This document shows, piece after piece, positions 8,271 through 16,583 of a DNA stretch of 41,718 nucleotides (position 1 is the stretch's first letter; every line of letters begins with the position of its first letter). The stretch comes from Nonomuraea cypriaca (GTDB lineage: Bacteria > Actinomycetota > Actinomycetes > Streptosporangiales > Streptosporangiaceae), in assembly GCF_015645445.1 (NCBI RefSeq), contig NZ_JADOGI010000084.1, forward strand, positions 1-41,718. The letters are read 5' to 3'. Made by a program: the position numbers and the translations under genes. Under the pieces are notes generated by a model. That model was given only the letters and a program-made list of their open reading frames with translations. It made no database searches and was not told where the DNA came from.

Positions 8271-9521
8271 TTACTCGTGGCGCAAGGCCTGGATCGGCCT
8301 CAGCCTGGCCGCCCTGTTGGCGGGATAACTGCCGAAGAACAGCCCGATCCCCACCGACACGCCCAGTGCCAGCACGACCGACGACGGCACGAGGACCGGC
8401 TCGATGCCTGCGACGGTGAACCTCGTCCCCGCGAACGCCACCAGCACCCCGGACAACCCGCCGACCAGGCTCAGCAAGGTGGCCTCCAGCAGGAACTGGC
8501 CCAGGATCGCGCTCCTGGGCGCGCCGATCGCCTTGCGGATGCCGATCTCGCGGGTGCGTTCCGTGACGGTCACGAGCATGATGTTCGTGATGCCGATGCC
8601 GCCCACCAGCAGCGAGATCGCGGCGACGGCGCCCAGCAGCACGGTGAAGGTGCCCGTCGCCTGGCTGACGGTCTCCTGCAGGGTGGCCTGGTTGAGAACG
8701 CGGTAGTCGGGGTTGTCGTTCGTGATGCCGTGTCGCTGGTTGAGTATGGCGGTGACCTCGGACTGCGCCGTCGTCGTGGTGTCCGCCCCGGTCGCCTGCA
8801 CGACGATCTGGCTGAGCGCGCCGAACCCGCTCAGGCTCTGCTGTACGGCGGGCAGCGGCGCGATGGCCACGTCGTCCGCGTCCTGCGTGCCCGCGGACCC
8901 GGCCTCCTTCAGCACGCCGACGACCGTGAACGGCACGCCGGACACGCTGACCTGCTTGCCGATCGGGTCGACGGCGCCGAACAGCTCCTCCACCACGGTA
9001 CGGCCGAGCACCACGACCTTCCTGGCGGCCAGCACGTCGTCGTTGAAGAAGTACGTCCCCCGGTCCACCGGCTTGTTCACGGCCTCGAAGTAGCTGGGGT
9101 ACGTGCCGACGAACTGCGCGATCGTGTGGCCGGCGGCCCCGTACGCGGCGGTGGCGGAGGAGGCGTTAACGACCGGGGAGACGGTCTTGACGGAGGGCGC
9201 GAGCGTCTTCTCCGTCAGCGCCTCGGCGTCGGCCAGGCTGAGCTGCCTGGCCTGCGTACGCGGCCCGGTGTTCCCGCCCCCGCCGGGCACCCGCATGGCG
9301 CCGCCCCCGCCGCCGCCGGAGAAGGACGGGGAGATGGTCAGGGTGTTGGCGCCGAGGCGCTGGATGTTCTGCTGGATGCTGCGCGAGGAGCCCTCGCCGA
9401 CGGCGACCAGCATGATGACCGCGGCCACGCCGATGAGGATGCCCAGCGTGGTCAGCGAGCTGCGCATCTTGTTGGCCAGTAGGCCGCGCAGCGCGAAACG
9501 GAGCAGCTCGAACTGGTTCAT
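8271..9521 (-). CDS. MacB/FtsX-type ABC transporter permease
   Basis: 416 residues. N-terminal TM helix (about 20-42) with MRSSLTTLGILIGVAAVIML, the classic MacB start; a long extracytoplasmic MacB_PCD region containing a Gly-rich loop (FSGGGGGGAMRVPGGGG) and SGVPFTVVGVLKE; then three C-terminal TM helices with GGIGITNIMLVTVTERTREI and GIRKAIGA, the coupling-helix region typical of FtsX. It pairs with the ATPase whose stop codon overlaps its start by 4 bp, and with a MacA-like adaptor. In Gram-positives such tripartite-like sets export peptides, lipids or antibiotics, or act as mechanotransmitters. Substrate not determinable. Confidence 0.92.
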   Translation of the reverse strand: MNQFELLRFALRGLLANKMRSSLTTLGILIGVAAVIMLVAVGEGSSRSIQQNIQRLGANTLTISPSFSGGGGGGAMRVPGGGGNTGPRTQARQLSLADAEALTEKTLAPSVKTVSPVVNASSATAAYGAAGHTIAQFVGTYPSYFEAVNKPVDRGTYFFNDDVLAARKVVVLGRTVVEELFGAVDPIGKQVSVSGVPFTVVGVLKEAGSAGTQDADDVAIAPLPAVQQSLSGFGALSQIVVQATGADTTTTAQSEVTAILNQRHGITNDNPDYRVLNQATLQETVSQATGTFTVLLGAVAAISLLVGGIGITNIMLVTVTERTREIGIRKAIGAPRSAILGQFLLEATLLSLVGGLSGVLVAFAGTRFTVAGIEPVLVPSSVVLALGVSVGIGLFFGSYPANRAARLRPIQALRHE

Positions 9522-10270
9522 CCGGCCGCCGCCCCTTCCTTCAGGCGGGGCGGGGGGCCGTCCACCGGCGCCTGGCGGCGGTCCTCGACGACCTCGCCGT
9601 CCACCAGCCTGATCAACCGTTTGGCGTGCGCGGCCACGTCGTCCTCGTGCGTGATGATCACGATCGTCCGGCCGGCCTCACTGAGCCGGTCCATGATCTG
9701 CAGCACGTCGTTCGTGGAGGCGGTGTCGAGATTGCCGGTCGGCTCGTCGGCCAGCAGCAACGCCGGCGCGGTGACCAGTGCCCTGGCGACGGCCACGCGC
9801 TGCTGCTGGCCGCCGGAGAGCTGGTTCGGCTCGTGGTGCACGCGGTCGGACAGCCCGACCTGCTCCAGCGCGGCCAGCGCCCGCGCGCGCCGCTCGGCCT
9901 GGCCGATGCCGCCGTACACCAGCGGGAGCTCGACGTTGGCCAGCGCGCTCATGCGCGGGATCAGGTTGAACGACTGGAACACGAACCCGACCCTGCGGTT
10001 GCGCAGGACGGCGAGCTGGTGCTCGTCCAGCCGGCCCACGTCGGCGCCGTCGATCAGGTACATACCCGAGGTGGGGACGTCGAGGCAGCCCAGGATGTTC
10101 ATGAGCGTGGACTTGCCTGAGCCCGAGGCGCCCATGATGGCCACGTGGTCGCCGCGCTCGACGTCCAGGCTGACACCGCGCAGGGCGCGGACCTTGGCGT
10201 CGCCTTCGCCGTACTCCTTGACGAGGTCCCTGACCCGCAGGACGGGGACGCGGGCGTCCTGGGCGGTCAT
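9518..10270 (-). CDS. MacB/LolD-type ABC transporter ATPase
   Basis: 250 residues. Walker A GASGSGKS, Q-loop VFQSFNLIPRM, signature LSGGQQQRVA, Walker B LLLADEPTGNLD and switch His in IIITHE, in the right order and spacing for the LolD/MacB ATPase class. The ATG at 10270 sits in an ATGA overlap with the adaptor stop (10267-10270), and the ATPase stop overlaps the permease start. A longer open frame extending to 11428 reads through the adaptor gene in the wrong frame and is not used. It energises the adjacent permease. Confidence 0.95.
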   Translation of the reverse strand: MTAQDARVPVLRVRDLVKEYGEGDAKVRALRGVSLDVERGDHVAIMGASGSGKSTLMNILGCLDVPTSGMYLIDGADVGRLDEHQLAVLRNRRVGFVFQSFNLIPRMSALANVELPLVYGGIGQAERRARALAALEQVGLSDRVHHEPNQLSGGQQQRVAVARALVTAPALLLADEPTGNLDTASTNDVLQIMDRLSEAGRTIVIITHEDDVAAHAKRLIRLVDGEVVEDRRQAPVDGPPPRLKEGAAAG

Positions 10271-11364
10271 CGCCCGCCTCCCCGCATGCCGCCGCCAGGG
10301 AACCCGCCGCCGCCGAGCTGCCGCTGGTCGCCGCCCGTGGTGCCGCCCGTGGTGGACGGGGGTACGAGCCGATCGCCCTCGGACACGCCCGACTTGATCT
10401 CGGTCGTCGTCGTGCCCTGGATGCCGACCTCGACCGGCGTCCTGGTCTGCCTGCCGTCCTCGAACAGGGTGACCGTGGTCTGGCCTCCGCTGGTGGAGAC
10501 CGCCGTGGGGGGGACGGTGACGACGTCCGCGGCCTGGCCGACCACGACCTCGACCGTGGCCGTCTGGCCCAGCCTGACCTGGCCGGGCACCTCGGTGAAC
10601 GTCACCGTGACCGGATACCGTACGACGTTGTCGCTGGTGACGGCGACCGGCTCGATCTGGGTGACCTTGCCGGTGGCGCTCACTCCCGGCAGCGCGTCGA
10701 ACGTGACCGTGGCCGCCTGGCCCAGCTTGAGCTTGCCCGCGTCCGACTCGGTGAAGGTGCCGACGAGCTGGAGCCTGCCGATGTCGGAGATCTCGACGAA
10801 CCCGCTCGCGGCCTCCTGCCCGCTCTGACCCGAGCTCTGTCCCGCGCCTCCGCCCGAACCCGGCCCGCCGACCGAGCCGTTCACCGCCGTGACCGTGCCG
10901 CCGAACGGAGCCTTCAGCACGGTGCCCGCGACCGTGCGCCGCGCCTCCCTGTAGGCGTTGCGTGCCTTGATGTAGGCGGCGTTCAGCTGCGCCGTCGCGG
11001 TCCCGTCGTCGACGGCGCTCTGGTACGTGGCCTCGGCCGCCGACAGGCTCTCCTGGGCGGCGTCGTCGTCGAGCCTGGCCAGCAGGTCGCCCTTGCCGAC
11101 CTTGTCGCCGGGCTTGACGTAGATCTTCTCGACCGTCCCGGTCGTGCCGAACGACAGCGCTCTGGACTTGGCGCTCTCGACCGCGCCCGAGGCGGACACG
11201 GAGGCGACCACGGAGCCCCGGCTCGCGGTGACCGTCCGCACGGTCGTCTCGCCCGCCGCCCGGCCCGTGCCGAGCTGGGCGTAGGCGAGCGCGGCCCCGC
11301 CCAGCAGGAGCGCCGCCAGCGCTCCGTTGGTCATCAGCGCTCTGCGCCTTGTCGACACCTTCAC
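10267..11364 (-). CDS. MacA/HlyD-type membrane-fusion (adaptor) protein
   Basis: 365 residues from the GTG at 11364 (GAGGG about 9-13 nt upstream). N-terminal TM anchor (about 11-30), lipoyl half (KIYVKPGDKVGKGDLLARLD), short helical hairpin (AAQESLSAAEATYQSAVDDG to KARNAYREARR), second lipoyl half (GTVLKAPFGGTVTAVNG), then beta-barrel and a membrane-proximal domain ending in a Gly-rich tail. It is the first gene of the six-gene minus-strand operon. Gram-positive adaptors of this kind couple MacB-like transporters to the cell exterior; the short hairpin fits the absence of an outer-membrane channel. Confidence 0.9.
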   Translation of the reverse strand: MKVSTRRRALMTNGALAALLLGGAALAYAQLGTGRAAGETTVRTVTASRGSVVASVSASGAVESAKSRALSFGTTGTVEKIYVKPGDKVGKGDLLARLDDDAAQESLSAAEATYQSAVDDGTATAQLNAAYIKARNAYREARRTVAGTVLKAPFGGTVTAVNGSVGGPGSGGGAGQSSGQSGQEAASGFVEISDIGRLQLVGTFTESDAGKLKLGQAATVTFDALPGVSATGKVTQIEPVAVTSDNVVRYPVTVTFTEVPGQVRLGQTATVEVVVGQAADVVTVPPTAVSTSGGQTTVTLFEDGRQTRTPVEVGIQGTTTTEIKSGVSEGDRLVPPSTTGGTTGGDQRQLGGGGFPGGGMRGGGR

Positions 11365-11380
11365 AGGCGGTGACCCTCGC

Positions 11381-11409
11381 ACACCAGGCTGCGCCGCAGC
11401 CGCGAGCAA
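11381..11409 (-). promoter_or_regulatory. Weak promoter of the efflux/two-component operon
   Basis: On the minus strand TTGCTC (11404-11409), 17-bp spacer, TGGTGT (11381-11386). Both hexamers are poor, and the -35 abuts the operator-like element at 11407-11435, the arrangement expected for a promoter that needs an activator. The RNA leader would be only about 10 nt. Confidence 0.35.
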
Positions 11410-11435
11410 GCTGAACGTTCGCTGACAACCCGCCG
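11407..11435. promoter_or_regulatory. Operator-like element, copy A (OmpR-type direct half-sites)
   Basis: The core GCTGAACGTTCGCTG (11410-11424) lies between the divergent adaptor genes. On the minus strand it holds TCAGC twice with an 11-bp period, as expected for head-to-tail binding of an OmpR-family dimer. A near-identical copy (25 of 29 bases) is found inverted at 13110-13138. It starts 43 bp upstream of the minus-strand operon start codon. Confidence 0.6.
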
Positions 11436-11510
11436 TTCCTTCCTGGCGCTCAGGTAACTCTGAGGCTGCTCGCAGGCGGGCGCGAAGCTGCCGCGCCAGG
11501 ATGGCCGCTC

Positions 11511-13070
11511 ATGAGAGCGACTTTCGCGCTGGGCGGGCTCGCCCTCGCCGTACTCGTCGCCGGGTCCGGCCTGGCGCTGGCGCTCCGCGACGACGCCCCG
11601 CCCACCGTCCAGGTACGGCTCGCCGCCGTCGGGCGCGGGCCGGTCACGGCATTGGTGAGCGCCGCGGGCAGCACCGTGGACGGCTCGCGCAGGGACCTGT
11701 CCTTCGGCTCATCGGGGACGCTGACCAAGGTCCACGTCAAGGCCGGGGCCAAGGTGAAGAAGGGCCAGGTGCTGGCCCGGATCGACGGGCGGGCGGCGCG
11801 GGAGGCGTACACGGCGGCCGAAGCCGACCTGACCGCCGCCCAGGAAGCCCTGCGAGAAGCATCCACCGCAGCAGCCCCCACCTGCCCCTCACCCACCGAA
11901 CCCACCACGGGGACGACCGCGGGGGCGGCCGGGCAGGAGGCGGCGGGCCGTTCGGGCCAGGGTTTTCTCGGGCCCGAGGCGCCTGGCTCAGGGGGTAGGA
12001 GCCCGGTGCCGAGCGCCACCCCCGAGCCGACGATGAGCCCGACCCCAGTGCCGACCGATCACGAGCCGACCGATCCTGTACCGACTGATCCCGTGCCGAC
12101 CGATCATGAACCGCGGCCCACGGTGACGGTCACCGTGACGGCCACGGTCACCGCGACCGTCACCGCCACGCCCACCGGCGGCACCTGGGCCGGGAGCCCA
12201 GCGAACGACCAGCCAGGTGACCGCCCGCCCTCGACCGGCGCCCCATCGGGCACGTCCTCTCCCACGGCCAAGCCCACCGCCGGCGGGAAGCCGTCCACCG
12301 GCGCGAGGCCAACGGGAAAGCCCACCGCAGCCGGGAAGCCATCGGCGTGGCCTGGCACGAGAGCGACCGGCGGTGGCCGACCGGCCCAGGGTTCGTGCGG
12401 CACGGCGGCCAAGGGCGGGGTCGGCGAGGATCAGGCCGCCGCGAACGTGGACCGCGCGGAAGCCGCACTCGAACAGGCGGCCGACGCCGTACAAGCCACC
12501 CGGATCACGGCCCCGGTGGCGGGCACGGTGCTGTCGGTCGCGGGCGGGGTCGGCGACACCGCGGGCACCGGCACCTTCATCAGCCTGGGCGACCTGAACG
12601 AGCTCCAGGTCCAGGCCATGGTCACCGAGTCCGACGTGAGCCGGCTCAAGCTCGGGCAGCAGGCCGGGATCACCCTGGCCACCCGAGGAGACAAGGGCTA
12701 CGCGGGCACGGTGACGGCGATCGCGCCGACCGCGACGGTGGACGACCGGCTGGTCCGCTACCCGGTCACGCTCGCGTTCGACGAGCCGCCGGCCGGGCTC
12801 ATGCTCGGGCAGACGGCCTCGGTGACGATCATCACCGACGAGGCCCAGGACACGATCTACGTGCCCGCCGCGGCGGTGCGCGCCAGGGCCGACGGCACGC
12901 AGGTGGTCACCGTGCGCTCAGGCGGCCACGACGCGGCGAAGGTGGTACGGACGGGAGTGCGCGGCGACCAGTACATCGAGATCACCTCAGGGCTGAGGGA
13001 AACCGACCAGGTCGTCATGTCGGACGGCACCTCCGGCGAGTTCCCGGACGGCGGCTGGCCGGGGGCCTGA
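11511..13070 (+). CDS. HlyD-type adaptor with a long Pro/Thr-rich insert in place of the hairpin tip
   Basis: 519 residues. N-terminal TM anchor (about 6-25); first lipoyl half about 66-92 (VHVKAGAKVKKGQVLARID); ascending helix 95-118; then residues about 119-304 are low-complexity, rich in Pro, Thr, Gly and Ala, with PTDHEPTDPVPTDPV repeats and a TVTVTATVTA run; descending helix about 306-329; second lipoyl half (ITAPVAGTVLSVAGGVGD); beta-barrel and terminal domain. The only noticed cysteines in this part, Cys125 and Cys296, bracket the insert, so a disulfide could close the loop. It is divergent from the related adaptor operon but has no ATPase or permease of its own beside it, so it may be an alternative partner for the same transporter. 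Reading frame continuity and GC pattern argue against a frameshift. Confidence 0.85.
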   Translation: MRATFALGGLALAVLVAGSGLALALRDDAPPTVQVRLAAVGRGPVTALVSAAGSTVDGSRRDLSFGSSGTLTKVHVKAGAKVKKGQVLARIDGRAAREAYTAAEADLTAAQEALREASTAAAPTCPSPTEPTTGTTAGAAGQEAAGRSGQGFLGPEAPGSGGRSPVPSATPEPTMSPTPVPTDHEPTDPVPTDPVPTDHEPRPTVTVTVTATVTATVTATPTGGTWAGSPANDQPGDRPPSTGAPSGTSSPTAKPTAGGKPSTGARPTGKPTAAGKPSAWPGTRATGGGRPAQGSCGTAAKGGVGEDQAAANVDRAEAALEQAADAVQATRITAPVAGTVLSVAGGVGDTAGTGTFISLGDLNELQVQAMVTESDVSRLKLGQQAGITLATRGDKGYAGTVTAIAPTATVDDRLVRYPVTLAFDEPPAGLMLGQTASVTIITDEAQDTIYVPAAAVRARADGTQVVTVRSGGHDAAKVVRTGVRGDQYIEITSGLRETDQVVMSDGTSGEFPDGGWPGA

Positions 13071-13109
13071 CCCGGCGTGCGCGACGCCCGGCCGCGTTGA
13101 GCGGATCCG

Positions 13110-13138
13110 CAGCGGGTTCACAGCGAACGTTCAGCCTG
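13110..13138. promoter_or_regulatory. Operator-like element, copy B (inverted relative to copy A)
   Basis: Core CAGCGAACGTTCAGC (13121-13135) is the exact reverse complement of the core at 11410-11424; 25 of 29 bases match overall. It sits between convergent genes and overlaps the PhoD stop codon (13131-13133). As in copy A, CAGC recurs with an 11-bp period. What it controls is unclear, since no start codon lies downstream on the plus strand. Confidence 0.5.
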
Positions 13139-14666
13139 CGGGCGGTGCGGCCTGGCCGGCGGCCGAGGTGATGGACGGGATGGCGAGGCGGTGTGAGGTG
13201 CGGGCGGGCGCGCCCCGGCGGGTGATGTAGTCCAGGGTGCGGAAGTCGACGGACAGCTCGTCGCGGGTGAGACGCGCCATCAGGTAGCCCCGCCGCTGGT
13301 CGATGTAGGAGAAATGCGGATTCTCCTGGAGGGCTTCGGCGATCCACGTCCGGTCCCGGTACCCGTCGCCGTCGCTCGCGATCGACGAGGCCACCAGTTC
13401 CCTGGCCACCACCGGGGAGTCCGGGTCGTCGAAGTCGGTCTTGAGCTCCGCCAGGTGGTGCATGTGCGCGTCGCCCGTCAGCACCACCGGGTTGGGCGTG
13501 CGGGCCAGCGAGCCCAGCAGCCGGGTGCGCTCGGCCGCGTACCCGTCCCAGGAGTCCAGGTTCACCTCGCGGCCCGGCCCGACCTTGAAGTCGCGCTGCG
13601 CCATCATGATCTGCTGGCCGAGCAGGTTCCAGCGGGTGGAGGAGCCGCGCAGGCCGTCCTCCAGCCAGCGCCACTGGTCGTTCCCGAGCAGCGTGCGCCG
13701 GTCCGCCAGCCGGTCGTCGCAGCCGGCCCGCACGCCGTCGAGGCACGCCTGGTCGTCGCGGAACTGCCGGGTGTCGAGCAGGTGGAAGCGGGCCAGCGTC
13801 CCCCAGGAGACGCGCCGGTTCACCCTGAGCACCGCCCCCTGGAGGCTGGCGCGGCGCAGCGGCATGTTCTCGTAGTACGCGCGGAACGCCTCCGCCCTGC
13901 GCCTGGCGAACCCCGGCGCCCCCGTGCTGGAGACGGGACCGGCCCAGTTGTTCTCCACCTCGTGGTCGTCGAACGCCATCAGCCACGGCGCCGTCGCGTG
14001 CGCGGCCTGGAGGTCGCGGTCGCTCTTGTACTGGGCGTGCCGCAGCCGGTAGTCGGCGAGCGTGCGGCACTTGCCCGGCGTGTGGGTGCGTACGCGCCCG
14101 GCCAGCGCGGTGTAGCCGCTGGGGCCGTACTCGTACATGTAGTCGCCGAGGAACACCACCAGGTCGGGCTCCTGCTCGGCCAGGCGGCGGTAGGCGGTGT
14201 AGTAGCCGTGCTCGAAGTGCGCGCACGCCGCGACCGCGAACGTGAGCGGCGTCTCCCCCACCGGCGTCGTCCTGGTGCGGCCGGCCCGCGAGAGCCGGCC
14301 CTCGCTCCTGAACCGGTAGAAGTAGTCGCGGCCGGGGTCCAGCCCCTTCAGCTCGACGTGGACGCTGTGGGCGTCGCGCGCGCGGGCGGTGGCCGTACCG
14401 GACTTGATGATCTTGGAGAAGCGCTCGTCGGTCGAGACCTGCCAGTCCACGTCCACGTCGCGGGACGGCATGCCGCCGCGGCCCGCGCCGCCCAGCGGGT
14501 CGACGGCCAGCCTGGTCCACAGGACGAAGCCGTCGGTGGAGGGATCTCCGGAGGCCACGCCCAGCGTGAACGGGTCGGCGGCGAGGGTTCTGGCGCGGGG
14601 CTGGATGAGCGGGTGCGAGGTGAGGAGGCCGGCTGTCGCCGATGTCAGGAAGGCTCTGCGGTCCAC
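13131..14666 (-). CDS. phoD: Alkaline phosphatase D (PhoD-like phosphatase/phosphodiesterase), Tat-exported
   Basis: 511 residues from GTG. The N-terminus MDRRAFLTSATAGLL is a twin-arginine signal. A PhoD N-terminal domain (FTLGVASGDPSTDGFVLWTR) precedes the metallophosphatase domain with metal-ligand segments VVFLGDYMYEYG, AFDDHEVENNW and VLTGDAHMHHLAELK. PhoD enzymes use Fe/Ca to cleave phosphodiesters and monoesters outside the membrane, in actinomycetes usually under PhoP control and phosphate limitation. Length matches the family. It is transcribed alone on the minus strand, downstream of the helical-repeat gene (66-bp gap). The 3' end carries the copy-B element. Confidence 0.92.
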   Translation of the reverse strand: MDRRAFLTSATAGLLTSHPLIQPRARTLAADPFTLGVASGDPSTDGFVLWTRLAVDPLGGAGRGGMPSRDVDVDWQVSTDERFSKIIKSGTATARARDAHSVHVELKGLDPGRDYFYRFRSEGRLSRAGRTRTTPVGETPLTFAVAACAHFEHGYYTAYRRLAEQEPDLVVFLGDYMYEYGPSGYTALAGRVRTHTPGKCRTLADYRLRHAQYKSDRDLQAAHATAPWLMAFDDHEVENNWAGPVSSTGAPGFARRRAEAFRAYYENMPLRRASLQGAVLRVNRRVSWGTLARFHLLDTRQFRDDQACLDGVRAGCDDRLADRRTLLGNDQWRWLEDGLRGSSTRWNLLGQQIMMAQRDFKVGPGREVNLDSWDGYAAERTRLLGSLARTPNPVVLTGDAHMHHLAELKTDFDDPDSPVVARELVASSIASDGDGYRDRTWIAEALQENPHFSYIDQRRGYLMARLTRDELSVDFRTLDYITRRGAPARTSHRLAIPSITSAAGQAAPPAG

Positions 14667-14710
14667 GTTCCCAGGTATGTCCGGCCGTGCTGACTCCGTC
14701 GTGACTGCGG

Positions 14711-14728
14711 CGTCAAGGGCGGATGAAC
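14711..14728 (-). promoter_or_regulatory. Possible PHO-box half-site and -35 upstream of phoD
   Basis: On the minus strand GTTCATCCGCC (14718-14728) fits the actinobacterial PHO-box unit GTTCAYYYRSG except at the last base, followed directly by TTGACG (14711-14716). The second 11-nt unit is poor and no good -10 is visible, so support is weak. Confidence 0.25.
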
Positions 14729-14732
14729 AGCA

Positions 14733-16583
14733 TCAGTCGTCCTCTTCGCGCAGTTCGTCAAGGAGGTGACGGGCAAGCCCGGCGCCGTCCTCGTCGTCCA
14801 GGGCGAGGAACACCTCGATCGCCTCCTGGCAGGCCGTGACGGCGGCCTCGCGCAGGCCGGCCCACCGCAGGGCGGTGGCCTCGTCGTAGGCCAGCTTGGC
14901 GCGCTCACCGGCCGCCCCGGGGATGGAACCGGCGGCGTCGAGCGTCCGCCTGGCGCGCGCGTAGGCGGCGGTGACCTCCTCCGCCTGGTCATAGCCGTAG
15001 TAGATCGACAGGGCGTGCAGGCGCATCGCGTTCGCGGCCCCGAGGAGGTCGCCCGCGCGTTCGTACAGCTCGGCCGCCGCCGCGTACGCCGCCGCGGCCT
15101 CGCGGTCCTCGTCGCGGTCGTCGAACGCCTGGGCGGCTTCGAGCAGCGCGTACGCGTCACCCAGCTCCCGCAGCACCTCCAGCGCGCGCTCGCTCTCACC
15201 GAGCACGATCAGCGCCCTGGACAGGATCTTGCGTACCCCCGCCAGGCGCTCCGCGTCCGCCGCGCCGAGCAGCGCCACGGCCTCCTCGGCGGTCTCGGCG
15301 GCGTCCAGCGGGCGGTCGGCGCCCAGGTACGCATCGGCCAGATCCACCCGGGCCAGCGCGGCCCCGCGCCCCTCACCCCGCTGGGTGAACCCGGCGACCG
15401 CCTCCTCCAGATGGCGTACGGCCTCCTCCTGGTCCGCGGCGACCGCCGCGGCACGCAGGCTCTCCTCCGGGGAGTCACTGGGCTGCCGCCTGGCGTGCGG
15501 CAGCAACGGCAGGCTGCCGGCCACGGGCGTGGCGGCCAGCCGGGCCTCCATGCGGCGGGAGTGCACGTCGTTGCCGTTGCGGGCGTCGAACCTGGCGGCG
15601 ATCCCGCGGGCCCCCGCCTCCATCTCCGCGCGCAACGCCGGCACCGGGACGTCCGCGTCGCCGCGCCGTACCGTCAGGGTGCCGTGGCCGATCTCCTCCA
15701 GGCGGCGCAGCAGCAGGGCGGCGCCGCTCATGAACCGGGCGGCCTGGCTGGGCGACGGCGGGCGCTCCAGCAGCGGCAGCTCCCGCTCGAGGATCTCCAG
15801 CCCGCGCGTCTCGTTGCCGGTGAGCGCGCAGAAGCGCAGATGATCGCCGAAGTCGTCCAGGTCCGCGACCTGCCCCTGGACCAGCCGGTACGCCCGCCGG
15901 TGCGCCTCCGCGGCCGCGTCGAGCCGCCCGATCCTGAGGTAGACGGGCAGCAGCGTGCACAGGATGCTCTGTGGCTGGCTGTAGCAGGTGAACTGGCCGG
16001 TCACGACGGGTGCGGCCAGGGCGACCGCCTCCTCGTCCCGCCCGAGCGCGGTCAGGGTGCGCGCCTGGGAGCCGACGTCGCATGCCTGGCAGTCCGACAG
16101 CCGGTCGCGCGGCGCGGTCCGCCAGCGGTGGAACCACTCCGCCACGCCCGCGTCGTCGCCCAGGTGCAGGGCCATGGCGCAGCGCTCGGCGTACACGGCG
16201 TGCAGCAGGTCGCCCGCCTGGCGGAAGCGGCGCTCCATGTCGTCCAGCGCGTCGAGCGCGCGCGGCAGCGGCACCTCGGGGAACCTGCGGAGGTCGCTCA
16301 TGATCCACTTGTACTGCCAGAGCAGCCGGTGCGCCTGCCACTCTTCGAACCTGCCCGGCTCGGCGTCGTAGTCGGCCAGGCAGCGCGAGAACGTGGCGAA
16401 CGACTTCACCGGCTCGCCACCGAACTGGTAGGCCGCGATCAGCGCCAGCCGGGCCTCGACGGTCGCACCGGGCTCGCGCCGTGCCTCGGCCTCGTGGACG
16501 GCGCGCTCCACCAGCACGGTCCTGGCCTCGCCGTACGGCAGCGACCCGGCCTCGGACAGCAGCGCCTGAACGTCGTCAGTCAC
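14733..16583 (-). CDS. Large helical-repeat (TPR-like) protein coupled to the HtpG-like ATPase
   Basis: 616 residues from GTG at 16583, which lies 8 bp inside the 3' end of the HtpG-like gene, so translation is coupled. The protein is almost entirely amphipathic helix pairs with TPR-like spacing and consensus: for example GRDEEAVALAAPVV, GRLDAAAEAHRRAYRLV, DRPLDAAETAEEAVALLG, GESERALEVLRELGDAYALL, DREAAAAYAAAAELYERAGD and AGLREAAVTACQEAIEVFLA. No enzyme motif, signal peptide or TM helix. TPR proteins are docking scaffolds; the coupling suggests it works with the HtpG-like ATPase as a co-chaperone or client-recruiting partner (inference). Confidence 0.85.
   Translation of the reverse strand: MTDDVQALLSEAGSLPYGEARTVLVERAVHEAEARREPGATVEARLALIAAYQFGGEPVKSFATFSRCLADYDAEPGRFEEWQAHRLLWQYKWIMSDLRRFPEVPLPRALDALDDMERRFRQAGDLLHAVYAERCAMALHLGDDAGVAEWFHRWRTAPRDRLSDCQACDVGSQARTLTALGRDEEAVALAAPVVTGQFTCYSQPQSILCTLLPVYLRIGRLDAAAEAHRRAYRLVQGQVADLDDFGDHLRFCALTGNETRGLEILERELPLLERPPSPSQAARFMSGAALLLRRLEEIGHGTLTVRRGDADVPVPALRAEMEAGARGIAARFDARNGNDVHSRRMEARLAATPVAGSLPLLPHARRQPSDSPEESLRAAAVAADQEEAVRHLEEAVAGFTQRGEGRGAALARVDLADAYLGADRPLDAAETAEEAVALLGAADAERLAGVRKILSRALIVLGESERALEVLRELGDAYALLEAAQAFDDRDEDREAAAAYAAAAELYERAGDLLGAANAMRLHALSIYYGYDQAEEVTAAYARARRTLDAAGSIPGAAGERAKLAYDEATALRWAGLREAAVTACQEAIEVFLALDDEDGAGLARHLLDELREEDD

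Noticed and set aside
8088..9482. Long plus-strand frame opposite the permease gene
   Set aside because: Same shadow pattern; the permease has complete FtsX motifs and coupling overlaps.
13116..13130. Copy-B element read as a PHO box (GTTCA spaced repeats)
   Set aside because: The two GTTCA are 13 bp apart, not 11, and it lies at the 3' end of phoD; an OmpR-type site fits better.
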